Below are positions 1 through 7,419 of a stretch of 17,244 bases of DNA, in pieces. A program made the translations under genes and the position numbers. Source of the DNA: Thiomonas sp. (lineage in GTDB: Bacteria > Pseudomonadota > Gammaproteobacteria > Burkholderiales > Burkholderiaceae_C); NCBI GenBank assembly GCA_028706735.1, contig JAQTVS010000006.1, positions 6,114 to 23,357 on the forward strand, in the 5' to 3' direction. The notes below the pieces were generated by a model. The model made no database searches. It was not told the DNA's origin and saw only the letters and a list, made by a program, of their open reading frames with translations. Positions within the stretch are counted from its first letter, which is position 1, and the number at the start of each line of letters is the position of its first letter.

Positions 1-36
1 CTTGCGCGGGCCTGCGCCGGCGAAAAGGAGACTTGC

Positions 37-1017
37 ATGGAAACCATCCGGCTGGGCCGCACCGGCCTGGAAGTGTCACGCATCTGCCTGGGATGCATGA
101 CCTATGGCGTGCCCGAACGCGGCAACCATCCCTGGACGCTGGGCGAGGCGGCCAGCCGCCCGTTGATTCGGCAGGCGGTCGAGCTGGGCATCAACTTTTT
201 CGATACCGCCAATTCCTATTCAGATGGCAGCTCCGAGGAGATTCTCGGCCGCGTGCTGCCCGAATTCACCCGCCGCGAGGAAATCGTCGTGGCCACCAAG
301 GTGCGCTTTCCGTCGCGGCAGGCGCCCAATCTCGGCGGGCTGTCGCGCAAGGCGATTCTGTTCGAGATCGACGCCAGCCTGAAGCGCCTGGGCATGGACT
401 ATGTGGATCTCTACCAGATCCACCGCTGGGACCCGCATACGCCCATCGAGGAAACCATGGAGGCGCTGCACGACGTGGTCAAGGCGGGCAAGGCGCGCTA
501 TATCGGCGCGTCCAGCATGCATGCATGGCAGTTTGCCAAGGCGCAGCAGGTGGCGCAGCAGCACGGCTGGACGCGGTTCGTCAGCATGCAGCCCGAACTC
601 AGCCTGCTCTACCGTGAGGAAGAACGCGACATGTTGCCGCTGTGCCGCGACCAAGGCGTGGCCGTGCTGCCCTGGAGCCCGCTGGCGCGCGGACGTCTGG
701 CGCGGCCCTGGGGCGAGCACACACCGCGCATCACCAGTGATGCATTTGGCGCCAAACTGTTCGCGCGCACCGAGGAAAACGACCGCACGGTGGCCGAGGC
801 GCTGGGCGCGCTGGCGGCGCAGCGGGGGCTGCCCCGGGCGCAACTGGCGCTGGCCTGGCTGCTGCAGACGCCGGGGGTGGCTGCGCCCATCATCGGCGCG
901 TCCAGGCCGCAGCATCTGGCGGATGCGGCCGCAGCGCTGTCGGTGCAACTCAGCGCCGACGAGCGTGCAGCGCTGGAGGCGCCCTACCAGCCCCATCCAG
1001 TCGTCGGGTTCGAATGA
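37..1017 (+). CDS. yajO: Aldo/keto reductase, YajO-like
   Basis: NADPH-dependent aldo/keto reductase of 326 residues, a usual length for this TIM-barrel family, expected to be cytoplasmic. The catalytic tetrad is visible as Asp56 and Tyr61 (in FFDTANSYSDGSSEE), Lys88 (VVATKV) and His129 (YQIHRWD). The C-terminal cofactor region PIIGASRPQHL is present, and the protein ends in PHPVVGFE. As far as I recall its sequence, E. coli YajO is very similar along the whole length, including the GCMTYG N-terminal block and the PWSPLARGRL block. YajO has been linked to thiamine/1-deoxyxylulose phosphate metabolism, but the natural substrate here is not readable from sequence. The start is well supported: AAGGAG at 25-30 lies six bases before the ATG. 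The stop overlaps the start of the next gene, so the two are probably cotranscribed. Confidence 0.93.
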   Translation: METIRLGRTGLEVSRICLGCMTYGVPERGNHPWTLGEAASRPLIRQAVELGINFFDTANSYSDGSSEEILGRVLPEFTRREEIVVATKVRFPSRQAPNLGGLSRKAILFEIDASLKRLGMDYVDLYQIHRWDPHTPIEETMEALHDVVKAGKARYIGASSMHAWQFAKAQQVAQQHGWTRFVSMQPELSLLYREEERDMLPLCRDQGVAVLPWSPLARGRLARPWGEHTPRITSDAFGAKLFARTEENDRTVAEALGALAAQRGLPRAQLALAWLLQTPGVAAPIIGASRPQHLADAAAALSVQLSADERAALEAPYQPHPVVGFE

Positions 1018-1337
1018 TGTCGAACGACTCGCAACTCATCGTTCCGCCGTCTTTCATCGCGCTGTACCTGCAACCGCACCGCACCAAACCGACTGCGCCG
1101 CGCGAGGTCATCACCGCACGCTACGAGTTCTGCGAAGACCTGGCCACGGTGCTCACCGAACACGCGGCGGAAATCAAGTCCAGCCTGCACGTCACCGACG
1201 ACGATGTGCTGCAGCGCGTGTATCGCGGCCTGCGCACACCCGACTCTGGCGTCGACGCCAAAGAGGCGCAATGGGTGGTCAGCCGCCTGGCCGAACTGCT
1301 CGGCTGGCCGCTGCCTGGCGCGATGGCGGCGGACTGA
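1014..1337 (+). CDS. Small conserved protein of unknown function
   Basis: Encodes 107 residues with no signal peptide or membrane segment, so probably a small cytoplasmic, largely helical protein. Its ATG overlaps the TGA of the upstream reductase in an ATGA arrangement, which suggests translational coupling. A second ATG follows directly at 1017. The core reads ITARYEFCEDLATVLTEHA, then DDDVLQRVYRGL, then EAQWVVSRLAELLGW. I recall similar ~100-residue proteins in Burkholderiales that are sometimes labelled 'ATPase with chaperone activity'. No Walker A motif or other ATPase signature is visible here, so I do not accept that label. Coding is supported by the start overlap and by a natural amino-acid composition compared with the shadow frames. 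Function is unknown. Confidence 0.8.
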   Translation: MMSNDSQLIVPPSFIALYLQPHRTKPTAPREVITARYEFCEDLATVLTEHAAEIKSSLHVTDDDVLQRVYRGLRTPDSGVDAKEAQWVVSRLAELLGWPLPGAMAAD

Positions 1338-1385
1338 ATGCCGCGCTTGGGTATCCTGCGGCCTGACTTCTTTTTCTGATGCCCG

Positions 1386-2762
1386 ATGTCTGCTCCAGCC
1401 GATTCCCTGCCGCCCCCCGGTGCGCCGCCCGCTGTCTCTGCCTGGGCGGTGTTTGGCAACCGCCGCATCGCCGCCGTTCTTCTGCTTGGGTTTTCGTCCG
1501 GCCTGCCGCTGGCGCTCACTGCGGGCACGCTGCAGGCCTGGCTCACGGTCGAGGGGCTGAGCCTCAAGGCCATCGGCTTTGCCACCCTGGTCGGGCAGGC
1601 TTATGTGTTCAAGTTTCTCTGGTCGCCCGCGATGGACCGCTGGGCCGTGCCGTTCTGGGGGCGCTGGCTGGGGCGGCGTCGCGGCTGGCTGCTGCTGGCG
1701 CAGGCGCTGCTGGCAGCCATGCTGGGCATGATGGCGTTCATTGGCGTGCCCGGGCCGGATCAGGCTGCCGCCTGGCCGGGACTGGTGCATGCGGCCGAGC
1801 GGCTCGGCGTGGACGCCGCCAGCGCCCGCGCCGTGCCGCTGCTGCTGCTGGCGGTGGGCGTGGCGTTTTTCTCCGCCTCGCAAGACATTGTGATCGACGC
1901 CTACCGCACCGACGTGCTGCCCGCCGAAGAGCGCAGCGCGGGGGCCGCGGTGCTGGTGTTGGGCTACCGCCTGGCGATGATCGTCTCCGGCGGCGTGGCG
2001 CTATGGCTGGCCACCGACGTGACCGGCTGGCGCGGCATCTACGCCCTGATGGCCGGGCTCATGCTGTTGCTCACCCTGGCCACTCTGTGGGCGCCACGCC
2101 CGCCGGTGCATGCCCAGCCGCCACGCACCCTGCGCGAAGCCGTGGTCGAGCCGCTGCAAGAGTTTTTCAGCCGCAAGGGGGCGTGGATGCTGCTGTTGGC
2201 CATTGTGTTCTACAAGCTGGGCGATGCCTTTGCCGGGGCGCTGTCCACCACCTTCCTGATCCGCGGCGTGGGCTTCAGCCCGGCGGACGTGGGACTGATG
2301 AACAAGAGCATGGGCCTGGTGGCCACCATCGTTGGCGCCTTGCTGGGCGGGGCGCTGCAGGCGCGTTTGGGGCTGTGGCGCGCGTTGCTGCTGTTCGGCG
2401 TGCTGCAGGGCGGCTCCAATCTCGCGTACTGGGTGCTGGCGGTGTCGCCCAAGAGCCTGATGCTCATGGGCGCGGCGATCGGCATCGAAAACTTCACCGG
2501 CGGCATGGGCACGGCGGCGTTCGTCGCGCTGCTGTCGGCGCTGTGCGATGTGCGGTTTTCCGCGACCCAGTTCGCGCTGCTGTCGGCGCTGTCTGCGGTC
2601 GGACGGGTGTATGTCGGCCCGGCCACGGGGTATTTGGTGGATGCGCTGGGCTGGCCGACGTTCTACCTGTTCACCGTGGCCGCCGCCGTGCCCGGCGTGG
2701 TACTCATCTACTGGCTGCGCGAGACCATCAGCGCACGCGACGTCACCAATCCGCAGGGGTGA
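1386..2762 (+). CDS. ampG: AmpG-type muropeptide MFS permease
   Basis: Inner-membrane major-facilitator protein of 458 residues, close to the length of E. coli AmpG (about 490). AmpG imports GlcNAc-anhydroMurNAc muropeptides for peptidoglycan recycling and, where AmpR is present, feeds beta-lactamase induction. Diagnostic blocks are GFSSGLPLALTAGTLQAWL at residues 35-53, KFLWSPAMDRW near 76-86 and SQDIVIDAYRTDVL at 165-178. Many hydrophobic segments follow. The start at 1386 is chosen because the protein then begins with a short polar tail before the first membrane segment; another ATG at 1379 is in a different frame. No clear Shine-Dalgarno sequence is seen. It lies 48 bases after the small upstream gene and is followed by a likely terminator. 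AmpG-like paralogues of other specificity exist, so the substrate is inferred from family. Confidence 0.88.
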   Translation: MSAPADSLPPPGAPPAVSAWAVFGNRRIAAVLLLGFSSGLPLALTAGTLQAWLTVEGLSLKAIGFATLVGQAYVFKFLWSPAMDRWAVPFWGRWLGRRRGWLLLAQALLAAMLGMMAFIGVPGPDQAAAWPGLVHAAERLGVDAASARAVPLLLLAVGVAFFSASQDIVIDAYRTDVLPAEERSAGAAVLVLGYRLAMIVSGGVALWLATDVTGWRGIYALMAGLMLLLTLATLWAPRPPVHAQPPRTLREAVVEPLQEFFSRKGAWMLLLAIVFYKLGDAFAGALSTTFLIRGVGFSPADVGLMNKSMGLVATIVGALLGGALQARLGLWRALLLFGVLQGGSNLAYWVLAVSPKSLMLMGAAIGIENFTGGMGTAAFVALLSALCDVRFSATQFALLSALSAVGRVYVGPATGYLVDALGWPTFYLFTVAAAVPGVVLIYWLRETISARDVTNPQG

Positions 2763-2768
2763 AAAACC

Positions 2769-2809
2769 CGGAAAGACCCCTCTTTGAGGGGCGGCCCGGC
2801 GTGTTTTTT
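2769..2809 (+). terminator. Probable rho-independent terminator after ampG
   Basis: Directly after the ampG stop, CCCCT (2777-2781) pairs with AGGGG (2787-2791) around a five-base loop. An outer CCGG/CCGG pair (2768-2771 and 2796-2799) can extend the stem through an internal bulge. A run of six T follows at 2804-2809. The right arm shares 14 bases with the repeat inside tamB (GGGGCGGCCCGGCG), so it may be built from a dispersed palindromic repeat. Confidence 0.55.
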
Positions 2810-2895
2810 CGGGATTGCCACCGGCTGCTTTTGCCCGATTCAGCCGCGGTTAAGCCGCCGCTGCTCGAATCATTGACTTTGAGGAGGAATGCATC

Positions 2896-3627
2896 ATGGC
2901 TGAGACTGAACACGCGCTGGCGCTTGGCAAGGAGGCCCGGTTGTTTGTGCGCGCCCATCAAAACGGTGTGCTCTCCACCCTGTCCAAGCGGCTGGATGGT
3001 TTTCCCTTCGGCTCGGTGTCGCCCTATGTGCTCGATCACGACGGCAATCCGGTCATCCTGATCTCCACCCTGGCCGAGCACACCAAGAACATCGACGCCG
3101 ACCCGCGCGTCAGCCTCATCGTGCATCCCTGCGTGGAGGATATGCAGGCTGCGGGCCGCGTCACCCTGGTGGCCCGGGCCGCGCGGCTGCCCGGCAAGGA
3201 GGGCTTTGGCGCGCGCTACCTGCGCTACCTGCCGCAGGCCGAAGGCTACTTCGCCATGCACGACTTTCACTTCTACCGCCTGATGGTGGAAGACGTGCGC
3301 TTCATCGGCGGCTTCGGCAAGATCCACTGGATTCGCCCCGAGCGCTACGCCCCGCCCGCTGCGCCCGCGCTGGCTGCAGCCGAGGACGGCATCCTCGCGC
3401 ACATGAACGCCGACCACGCGCACAACCTGCGCGAATACTGCCGCCATGTGCATGGCGCGGAGGTGCTGGACGCGGCCATGGTCGGCATCGACTGCGACGG
3501 GTTTGATCTGCGCGCCGACGGCCATGTGCTGCGCTTTGACTTCCCCGCGCCCGTGTTTGATGCGGAAGCGGCCCGCGCAGCCCTGGTCGAACTGGCCAGG
3601 CAGGCCCGCGCCACAACGTCCAATTGA
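2896..3627 (+). CDS. HugZ-family FMN/heme split-barrel protein with DUF2470
   Basis: Cytoplasmic protein of 243 residues with two parts. Residues ~10-150 form a pyridoxamine-phosphate-oxidase-like split barrel (GVLSTLS, FPFGSVSPYVLDHDGNPVILIS, HTKNIDADPRVSL, FIGGFGKIHWI). Residues ~160-240 form a DUF2470 domain with the hallmark HMNADHAHNLREYC at 169-182. HugZ-family proteins in Campylobacter and Helicobacter bind heme and degrade it; many homologues are annotated only as heme-utilisation or PPOX-like proteins. No heme-uptake gene sits beside it, so heme oxygenase activity is only a possibility. The start is firm: GAGGAGGA at 2881-2888 lies seven bases before the ATG. It follows the ampG terminator, so it probably has its own transcript. 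Confidence 0.87.
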   Translation: MAETEHALALGKEARLFVRAHQNGVLSTLSKRLDGFPFGSVSPYVLDHDGNPVILISTLAEHTKNIDADPRVSLIVHPCVEDMQAAGRVTLVARAARLPGKEGFGARYLRYLPQAEGYFAMHDFHFYRLMVEDVRFIGGFGKIHWIRPERYAPPAAPALAAAEDGILAHMNADHAHNLREYCRHVHGAEVLDAAMVGIDCDGFDLRADGHVLRFDFPAPVFDAEAARAALVELARQARATTSN

Positions 3628-3726
3628 CCCGGAGCCCGCCTGCAGAAAAACGCGCACCGGCCTACGATGGCGCCTCACTCAACGCCGCGGCGAAAAGACT
3701 GCGGCAACCTCCCTGGAGACCTACAG

Positions 3727-4341
3727 ATGAAGCTCTATTACAGCCCCGGCGCCTGCTCGCTGTCCCCGCATATCGTGTTGCACGAACTCGGCCTGCCGCA
3801 TGACGTGGTCAAGGTCGATCTCAACACCAAACAAACCGACGACGGACGCGACTTCCGCGCCATCAACGCCAAGGGCTATGTGCCCACGTTGCAACTCGAT
3901 GACGGCACCATCCTCACCGAAGGCCCGGCCATCGTGCAATACTTGGCCGACCTCAAGCCCGAGATGCAACTTGCACCGGCCAACGGCACGGTGGCACGCT
4001 ACCAGTTGCAGGAATGGCTGAACTTCATTTCCACCGAGCTGCACAAGCAGTTCAGTCCGCTGTTCAACCCGGCCAGTAGTGCCGACCTGATCGCCGCTCA
4101 GAAGGCCAAGCTGGCCGAGCGCTTCGCCCTGATCGACCAGACCTTGGGACAGCATGACTACCTGCTGCCCAGCGGCTTCAGCGTGGCCGATGCCTATCTC
4201 TACACCATCCTGACCTGGGCCGGCTTTGTGGGCGTGGATCTGTCGCCCTGGCCCGCACTCATGCGCTACAAGGCACGCATGGAAGCGCGGCCCGGTGTGG
4301 CCGCCACTCTGGCCGCCGAACGCGACGCGAAAAAGGGCTGA
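3727..4341 (+). CDS. gst: Beta-class glutathione S-transferase
   Basis: Cytoplasmic enzyme of 204 residues, the normal size for bacterial beta-class GSTs, which conjugate or exchange glutathione on electrophiles and disulfides. The N-terminal thioredoxin fold contains Cys10 (MKLYYSPGAC), the catalytic residue typical of the beta class, the cis-Pro region YVPTL (51-55) and the glutathione-binding EGPAI (65-69). His106 in the helical domain (TELHKQFSPLF) is also a known beta-class active-site residue. I chose the ATG at 3727 because the family begins MKLYYSPGACSLSPH and GGAG lies at 3715-3718. An upstream in-frame ATG at 3667 would add 20 non-family residues. The 99 bases between hugZ and this gene show no other feature. 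Confidence 0.92.
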   Translation: MKLYYSPGACSLSPHIVLHELGLPHDVVKVDLNTKQTDDGRDFRAINAKGYVPTLQLDDGTILTEGPAIVQYLADLKPEMQLAPANGTVARYQLQEWLNFISTELHKQFSPLFNPASSADLIAAQKAKLAERFALIDQTLGQHDYLLPSGFSVADAYLYTILTWAGFVGVDLSPWPALMRYKARMEARPGVAATLAAERDAKKG

Positions 4342-4372
4342 GAGCGCCCCCAGACCTGCCGCGTTCGCGTCA

Positions 4373-4389
4373 GGCCCCCCGAGGGGGCC
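4373..4389. terminator. GC hairpin between convergent genes
   Basis: GGCCCCC (4373-4379) and GGGGGCC (4383-4389) form a perfect seven-base stem with a three-base loop. It lies in the 87-base gap between the converging gst and copD-like genes. There is no T run on either side, so it may be a weak bidirectional terminator or one copy of a palindromic repeat. Confidence 0.4.
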
Positions 4390-4428
4390 CAGGCAGAGCC
4401 TGCAAACGTGGGTCCGCAGCGCACCGCG

Positions 4429-4902
4429 TCAGAACGGTGCGCCGAATATCGCCCAGACGCCCGACAGAATGGTGGGCACAGCGAGCACGATGTTGACCGC
4501 GGACAGTGCGCGGATCTGCGTGGCCTGCACGCAGGCGGCGCTCCAGTCGCTGCGCAGCACGGCGCTGCGCATGCGCAGGAAGGGCACGAAAAAGATATAG
4601 AGCGCGAGCAGCACCATGATGCTGCCCAGCACCACCATCACCCATTGCGCCGCGCTGAGCACGCCAAACCCGCCGCGCAAAAACACCATGCCGTAGCCGG
4701 TAATGACCAGGGACGCGCCCGCGCCCCAGATGACGGCGAAGAAATTGCGGAACAGCCCATAAAGCAGCCGGGCGCGCGGCTCAGCCTGCGCGATGGAACG
4801 CCGGAGCGCGGGCGCCAGAAACCCATCCATAAAAAGAATGCCGCCGATCCAGATGACCACGGCAAGCAGATGGATGAATTGCGCGAGAGAGTTCCAGTTC
4901 AT
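4429..4902 (-). CDS. CopD-family four-helix membrane protein
   Basis: Small inner-membrane protein of 157 residues with four hydrophobic segments at about 5-27, 53-73, 85-107 and 131-153. The first helix carries FIHLLAVVIWIGGILF, with a histidine at position 11 followed by a WIGG turn, the pattern seen in CopD and related heme- or copper-associated membrane proteins. Full CopD is longer, so this is a stand-alone CopD-like domain. Such proteins are common in betaproteobacteria and are usually annotated 'CopD family' without experimental work; copper transport should not be assumed. The ATG at 4902 starts right before the first helix, but no strong ribosome-binding site is visible. It is divergent from the permease starting at 5026. 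Confidence 0.8.
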   Translation of the reverse strand: MNWNSLAQFIHLLAVVIWIGGILFMDGFLAPALRRSIAQAEPRARLLYGLFRNFFAVIWGAGASLVITGYGMVFLRGGFGVLSAAQWVMVVLGSIMVLLALYIFFVPFLRMRSAVLRSDWSAACVQATQIRALSAVNIVLAVPTILSGVWAIFGAPF

Positions 4903-5025
4903 GGCGTGGGGCAGATCAGCAAAGTGGCTTCATTGCAGCAGAGTTTCGTGATGTGTGGATTGACTTGTCTCACAGGGCAACGCTAGGCGGTCCCCGAAGG
5001 GGCGGGGTTCAGCCACAATGGGCGC

Positions 5026-5787
5026 ATGTCGATTTTTGCCGCGCGTGGTGCGTTCAAGCCCCGATCCTTGGGGCTGCTGAGTTGCGCCCTGCTGTGCTGG
5101 TTGTTGCAGTACGGCAGCGTGCAGCAGGCGGCTGGGCAGGTGGCAGCCTTGTTTCAGGCCGCCGTTGCGGTGGCTTGGTCGATGCTGCTGCTCTGGCTCT
5201 GGACGCGCTGGCGGGGCCTTGCGCTGTTCGCGCAAGGCGCGTCGCTGCTGCCCGCGTTCTGGGGTGGCGCGCTGTTCACCCTGCAATGGGCTTGTCTGTA
5301 TCTTGCAGTCGACCGTGCTGCGCTGTGGCGCGTGGCGCTCTTGTTCTTGCTGATGGCGGGGCTGATGCTGGCGATGGTGCAAGGGCGCTGGTTGTCGCGC
5401 GCGCTCTTCGGCGCGGGCGTGGTGGTTCTTGTCGCCTGGGCCTGGGCGACGGGGCAGGGCGCGGTCGGGCTGTTGACATGGAGCGCGGCCTTGGCATTCG
5501 CGCTGGGGTTCCGTCAGAGACATTGCGCGCAGATGCAGCCCCAAGACCTCATGCGCTGGCGCTTCTATCAACTTTGCGTGGCCGCGCTGTTGCTGCCGCT
5601 GGCGGCGGTGGCGTTCAGCCCCAGCTGGAGCTTTCTTCCGGGTTGGAGCGCGCTGGGCGCCATGTTGCTGCAGACGATTTGCGGCGGGCTGGCGTTCCCG
5701 TTTTTGCTGGCTGCGGCCTTACCAGAGGCCAGGAATGAAACGGCGGGTGGTGCGCGCGTAACCTGCATAGTCGGGCCAGACGGCTGA
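5026..5787 (+). CDS. Drug/metabolite-transporter-like membrane protein, probably 3'-truncated
   Basis: Encodes 253 residues, almost entirely membrane helices. I count about eight, running from LGLLSCALLCWLLQYGS near residue 14 to MLLQTICGGLAFPFLLAAA near 225-235. The layout (an early helix pair, then FWGGALFTLQWACLYLAVDRAALWRVALLFLL, then a second half) resembles the EamA/DMT superfamily of ten-helix exporters. Family membership is an inference from layout, not from a firm motif. After residue ~233 the chain turns polar (EARNETAGGARVTCIVGPDG). That tail is encoded on the strand opposite the 3' end of the converging methyltransferase gene. This suggests that the original last two helices were lost when the neighbouring sequence was joined. 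No clear Shine-Dalgarno sequence precedes the ATG. Confidence 0.6.
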   Translation: MSIFAARGAFKPRSLGLLSCALLCWLLQYGSVQQAAGQVAALFQAAVAVAWSMLLLWLWTRWRGLALFAQGASLLPAFWGGALFTLQWACLYLAVDRAALWRVALLFLLMAGLMLAMVQGRWLSRALFGAGVVVLVAWAWATGQGAVGLLTWSAALAFALGFRQRHCAQMQPQDLMRWRFYQLCVAALLLPLAAVAFSPSWSFLPGWSALGAMLLQTICGGLAFPFLLAAALPEARNETAGGARVTCIVGPDG

Positions 5788-6162
5788 GAGCAGCCGCTCT
5801 TCCATCGCCGCCTTGAAATTCAGCACCACGCCCAGCGCGATCCACAGCGCCCACTGCACCGGGCTGTGCGCGGCAGCGGCGACTCCGGCCATGAACAGAA
5901 TCAGCGCGACATACATGGGGTGGCGCATCCAGCGGTAAGGCCCGGTCGTCACCAGGTGTGCGCCCTGGCGCGGTTCAGGCACGATGTTGAAATTGCCCGG
6001 CCGGTTGTGCCAGAACACCCAAAGCACCAACACAGCGCCGACCGCGAGCAGCGCGAGGGCCGGCCAGCTCAGGCGCCAATGCGGCGCGGGCCAGCCAAAC
6101 ATCAGGGCGAGCAGCCCGAACTGGGCAGTCACCCAGAGCCGGGCGAGGGTATGAGTCTGCAT
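5719..6162 (-). CDS. Isoprenylcysteine carboxyl methyltransferase-like membrane protein
   Basis: Integral membrane protein of 147 residues from the chosen start, in the ICMT/PEMT methyltransferase superfamily. The AdoMet-binding signature GPYRWMRHPMYVALIL is present, and the C-terminal block runs from EERLLSAVWPDYAGY to RRFIPGLW, as in other family members. Hydrophobic helices lie before and after the signature. Bacterial members methylate diverse small or lipid substrates; the substrate here is unknown. The ATG at 6162 is preferred because AAGGA lies about six bases upstream and the protein then begins MQTHTLARLW. An upstream in-frame ATG at 6225 would add 21 basic, non-family residues. Its 3' end overlaps the converging permease reading frame by 69 bases. 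Confidence 0.85.
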   Translation of the reverse strand: MQTHTLARLWVTAQFGLLALMFGWPAPHWRLSWPALALLAVGAVLVLWVFWHNRPGNFNIVPEPRQGAHLVTTGPYRWMRHPMYVALILFMAGVAAAAHSPVQWALWIALGVVLNFKAAMEERLLSAVWPDYAGYARTTRRFIPGLW

Positions 6163-6272
6163 GCGGGTCCTTCGGGTGCGTGCCTTGCGGGCTGATCCGG
6201 GGGTAACTACAAATTCAGCTGGCATGATAGGTGTGCCTCTTTTCCCTGGCCGGCCTGGGCAGGGCGTGCTGA

Positions 6273-6494
6273 CTCGAGCTGACCTATCCCTACTTCCACG
6301 ACGGCCAGGCCGATACTCTGGCCGAAGCGGTCGACATCATGGGCCGCTTGCAACTCGGGCGCAAATACACCCCGCAGGAAAACGCCGACATCGTGGCCTT
6401 CCTCAAGACTCTGACCGGCGAGCAGCCGCAAATCCTGCTGCCCCTGCTGCCGCCCTCGGCCGACAGCACCAAGCGCCCGGCGCCGTTCGACTGA
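6273..6494 (+). pseudogene. C-terminal remnant of a di-heme cytochrome c peroxidase/MauG gene
   Basis: The frame at 6273-6494 encodes about 73 residues beginning LELTYPYFHDG, continuing with TLAEAVDIMGRLQLGR, YTPQENADIVAFLKTLTG and a proline-rich end (LLPPSADSTKRPAPFD). This matches the C-terminal end of bacterial di-heme cytochrome c peroxidases (the FHDG and DIVAFLKTLTG blocks). A TGA lies in frame immediately upstream at 6270-6272. No CXXCH heme motif or signal peptide is encoded nearby, and the only in-frame ATG is internal. The body of the enzyme, normally over 300 residues, is missing, so this is a decayed fragment left by a deletion or recombination. The stop is intact and is followed by a good terminator. 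Confidence 0.8.
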
Positions 6495-6515
6495 TCAGGC
6501 CACGCTCAACACAAA

Positions 6516-6540
6516 CGCTGTCTTGAGACGGCGTTTTTTT
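6516..6540 (+). terminator. Rho-independent terminator
   Basis: A seven-base stem CGCTGTC/GACGGCG (6516-6522 and 6527-6533, one T-G wobble) encloses the loop TTGA, followed by seven T at 6534-6540. It lies 22 bases after the stop of the peroxidase remnant, so it is most likely that gene's original terminator. It may also slow transcripts arriving from the minus-strand gene ending at 6559. Confidence 0.85.
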
Positions 6541-6558
6541 CGGCATCAAGGGCGTGGC

Positions 6559-7350
6559 CTACCAGCGGCGTTTGCGCACGTTGCGCAGGAATTCGTCGAG
6601 GATGGGGGTGCAGTCGAGCAGCTCAGGGTTGGACGGGTGGTGGAATTCCGGATGCCACTGCACGCCAAGCAGAAAGTTGCGGCCGGTGCCGCGTATGGCT
6701 TCGGCCAGACCATCCTCGGGGCTGATGGCGTCGACCACCAGATCGCGGCCGAGCGAGCGGACCGCCTGATGATGCACTGACACGATGTTGAGCGTGGCGG
6801 GGTCGACCTCGGGGTAGAGCCGCGCGAGCAGGCCCCCTTCGACAAAACGCACCGGATGGAAATGGCGATCGTAGGCGTCGCTGAGGTGCTGGGTCTGGCT
6901 GTGCGTGAGTTGCGAAGGCAGGTCTTGATACAGCGTGCCGCCCATGGCGACGTTGATGAGCTGCGCGCCGCGGCAAATGCCGAGCACGGGTTTGCGCACT
7001 TCAATGAATTCGTGCAGCAACTCCATCTCGTAGGCGTCGCGGGCCGGGTCGCCCGCCCATTCGGGCTTCAGCGGCTCCTCGCCGTAGCTGTGCGGGCTCA
7101 TGTCGGAGCCGCCCTGGAGAATCAGGCCGTCGAGCGCGCCGGCATAGTCGCTCAGTCGGATATTGCTGCGCACAATGCCGCCGCCGGTCGCCACCGTGGG
7201 CACCATGAACACCAGCACGTCGCGCGACATGGCCCAGTGCGCCACCGACTGTTCGAGGTATTGCAGCGTTTTGCTGCGCAGCCCGGCCTGTCCCGGCTGG
7301 GGGTGGTCGATGCGCGCGGAGATGCCGATTTTCAGAGGTTTGGTGGCCAT
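6559..7350 (-). CDS. Gamma-glutamyl-gamma-aminobutyrate hydrolase family (peptidase C26)
   Basis: Class-I glutamine-amidotransferase-fold hydrolase of 263 residues, similar in size to E. coli PuuD (254), which cleaves gamma-glutamyl-GABA in putrescine breakdown. The nucleophile elbow is PVLGICRGAQLINVAMGG with Cys126. The catalytic His233 and Glu235 are in LGVQWHPEF. The oxyanion-side block GLILQGGSDMSPHSYGEE is at 76-93. No other Puu-pathway gene is next to it, so the exact gamma-glutamyl substrate is not fixed. The start is supported by GAGGGA a few bases upstream on the minus strand. It lies 69 bases downstream of tamB in the same direction, so it could be cotranscribed with it. Confidence 0.9.
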   Translation of the reverse strand: MATKPLKIGISARIDHPQPGQAGLRSKTLQYLEQSVAHWAMSRDVLVFMVPTVATGGGIVRSNIRLSDYAGALDGLILQGGSDMSPHSYGEEPLKPEWAGDPARDAYEMELLHEFIEVRKPVLGICRGAQLINVAMGGTLYQDLPSQLTHSQTQHLSDAYDRHFHPVRFVEGGLLARLYPEVDPATLNIVSVHHQAVRSLGRDLVVDAISPEDGLAEAIRGTGRNFLLGVQWHPEFHHPSNPELLDCTPILDEFLRNVRKRRW

Positions 7351-7419
7351 GATTCCCTCACAGTGGCGAGATGGTTTTCATCTTATGAGCAGTTGAAAGC
7401 AAGCGGGTTCAACCCGGGT

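Noticed and set aside
1120..1337. ATPase/chaperone function for the small protein
   Set aside because: No nucleotide-binding motif is present; the label appears to be an inherited annotation.
984..1883. 299-codon minus-strand frame across yajO, the small gene and ampG
   Set aside because: It spans three well-supported plus-strand features and has low-complexity composition.
4960..4988. Possible -35 box (TTGACT at 4960-4965) for the permease at 5026
   Set aside because: The sequence 17 bases downstream (CTAGGC) is too far from a -10 consensus to call a promoter.
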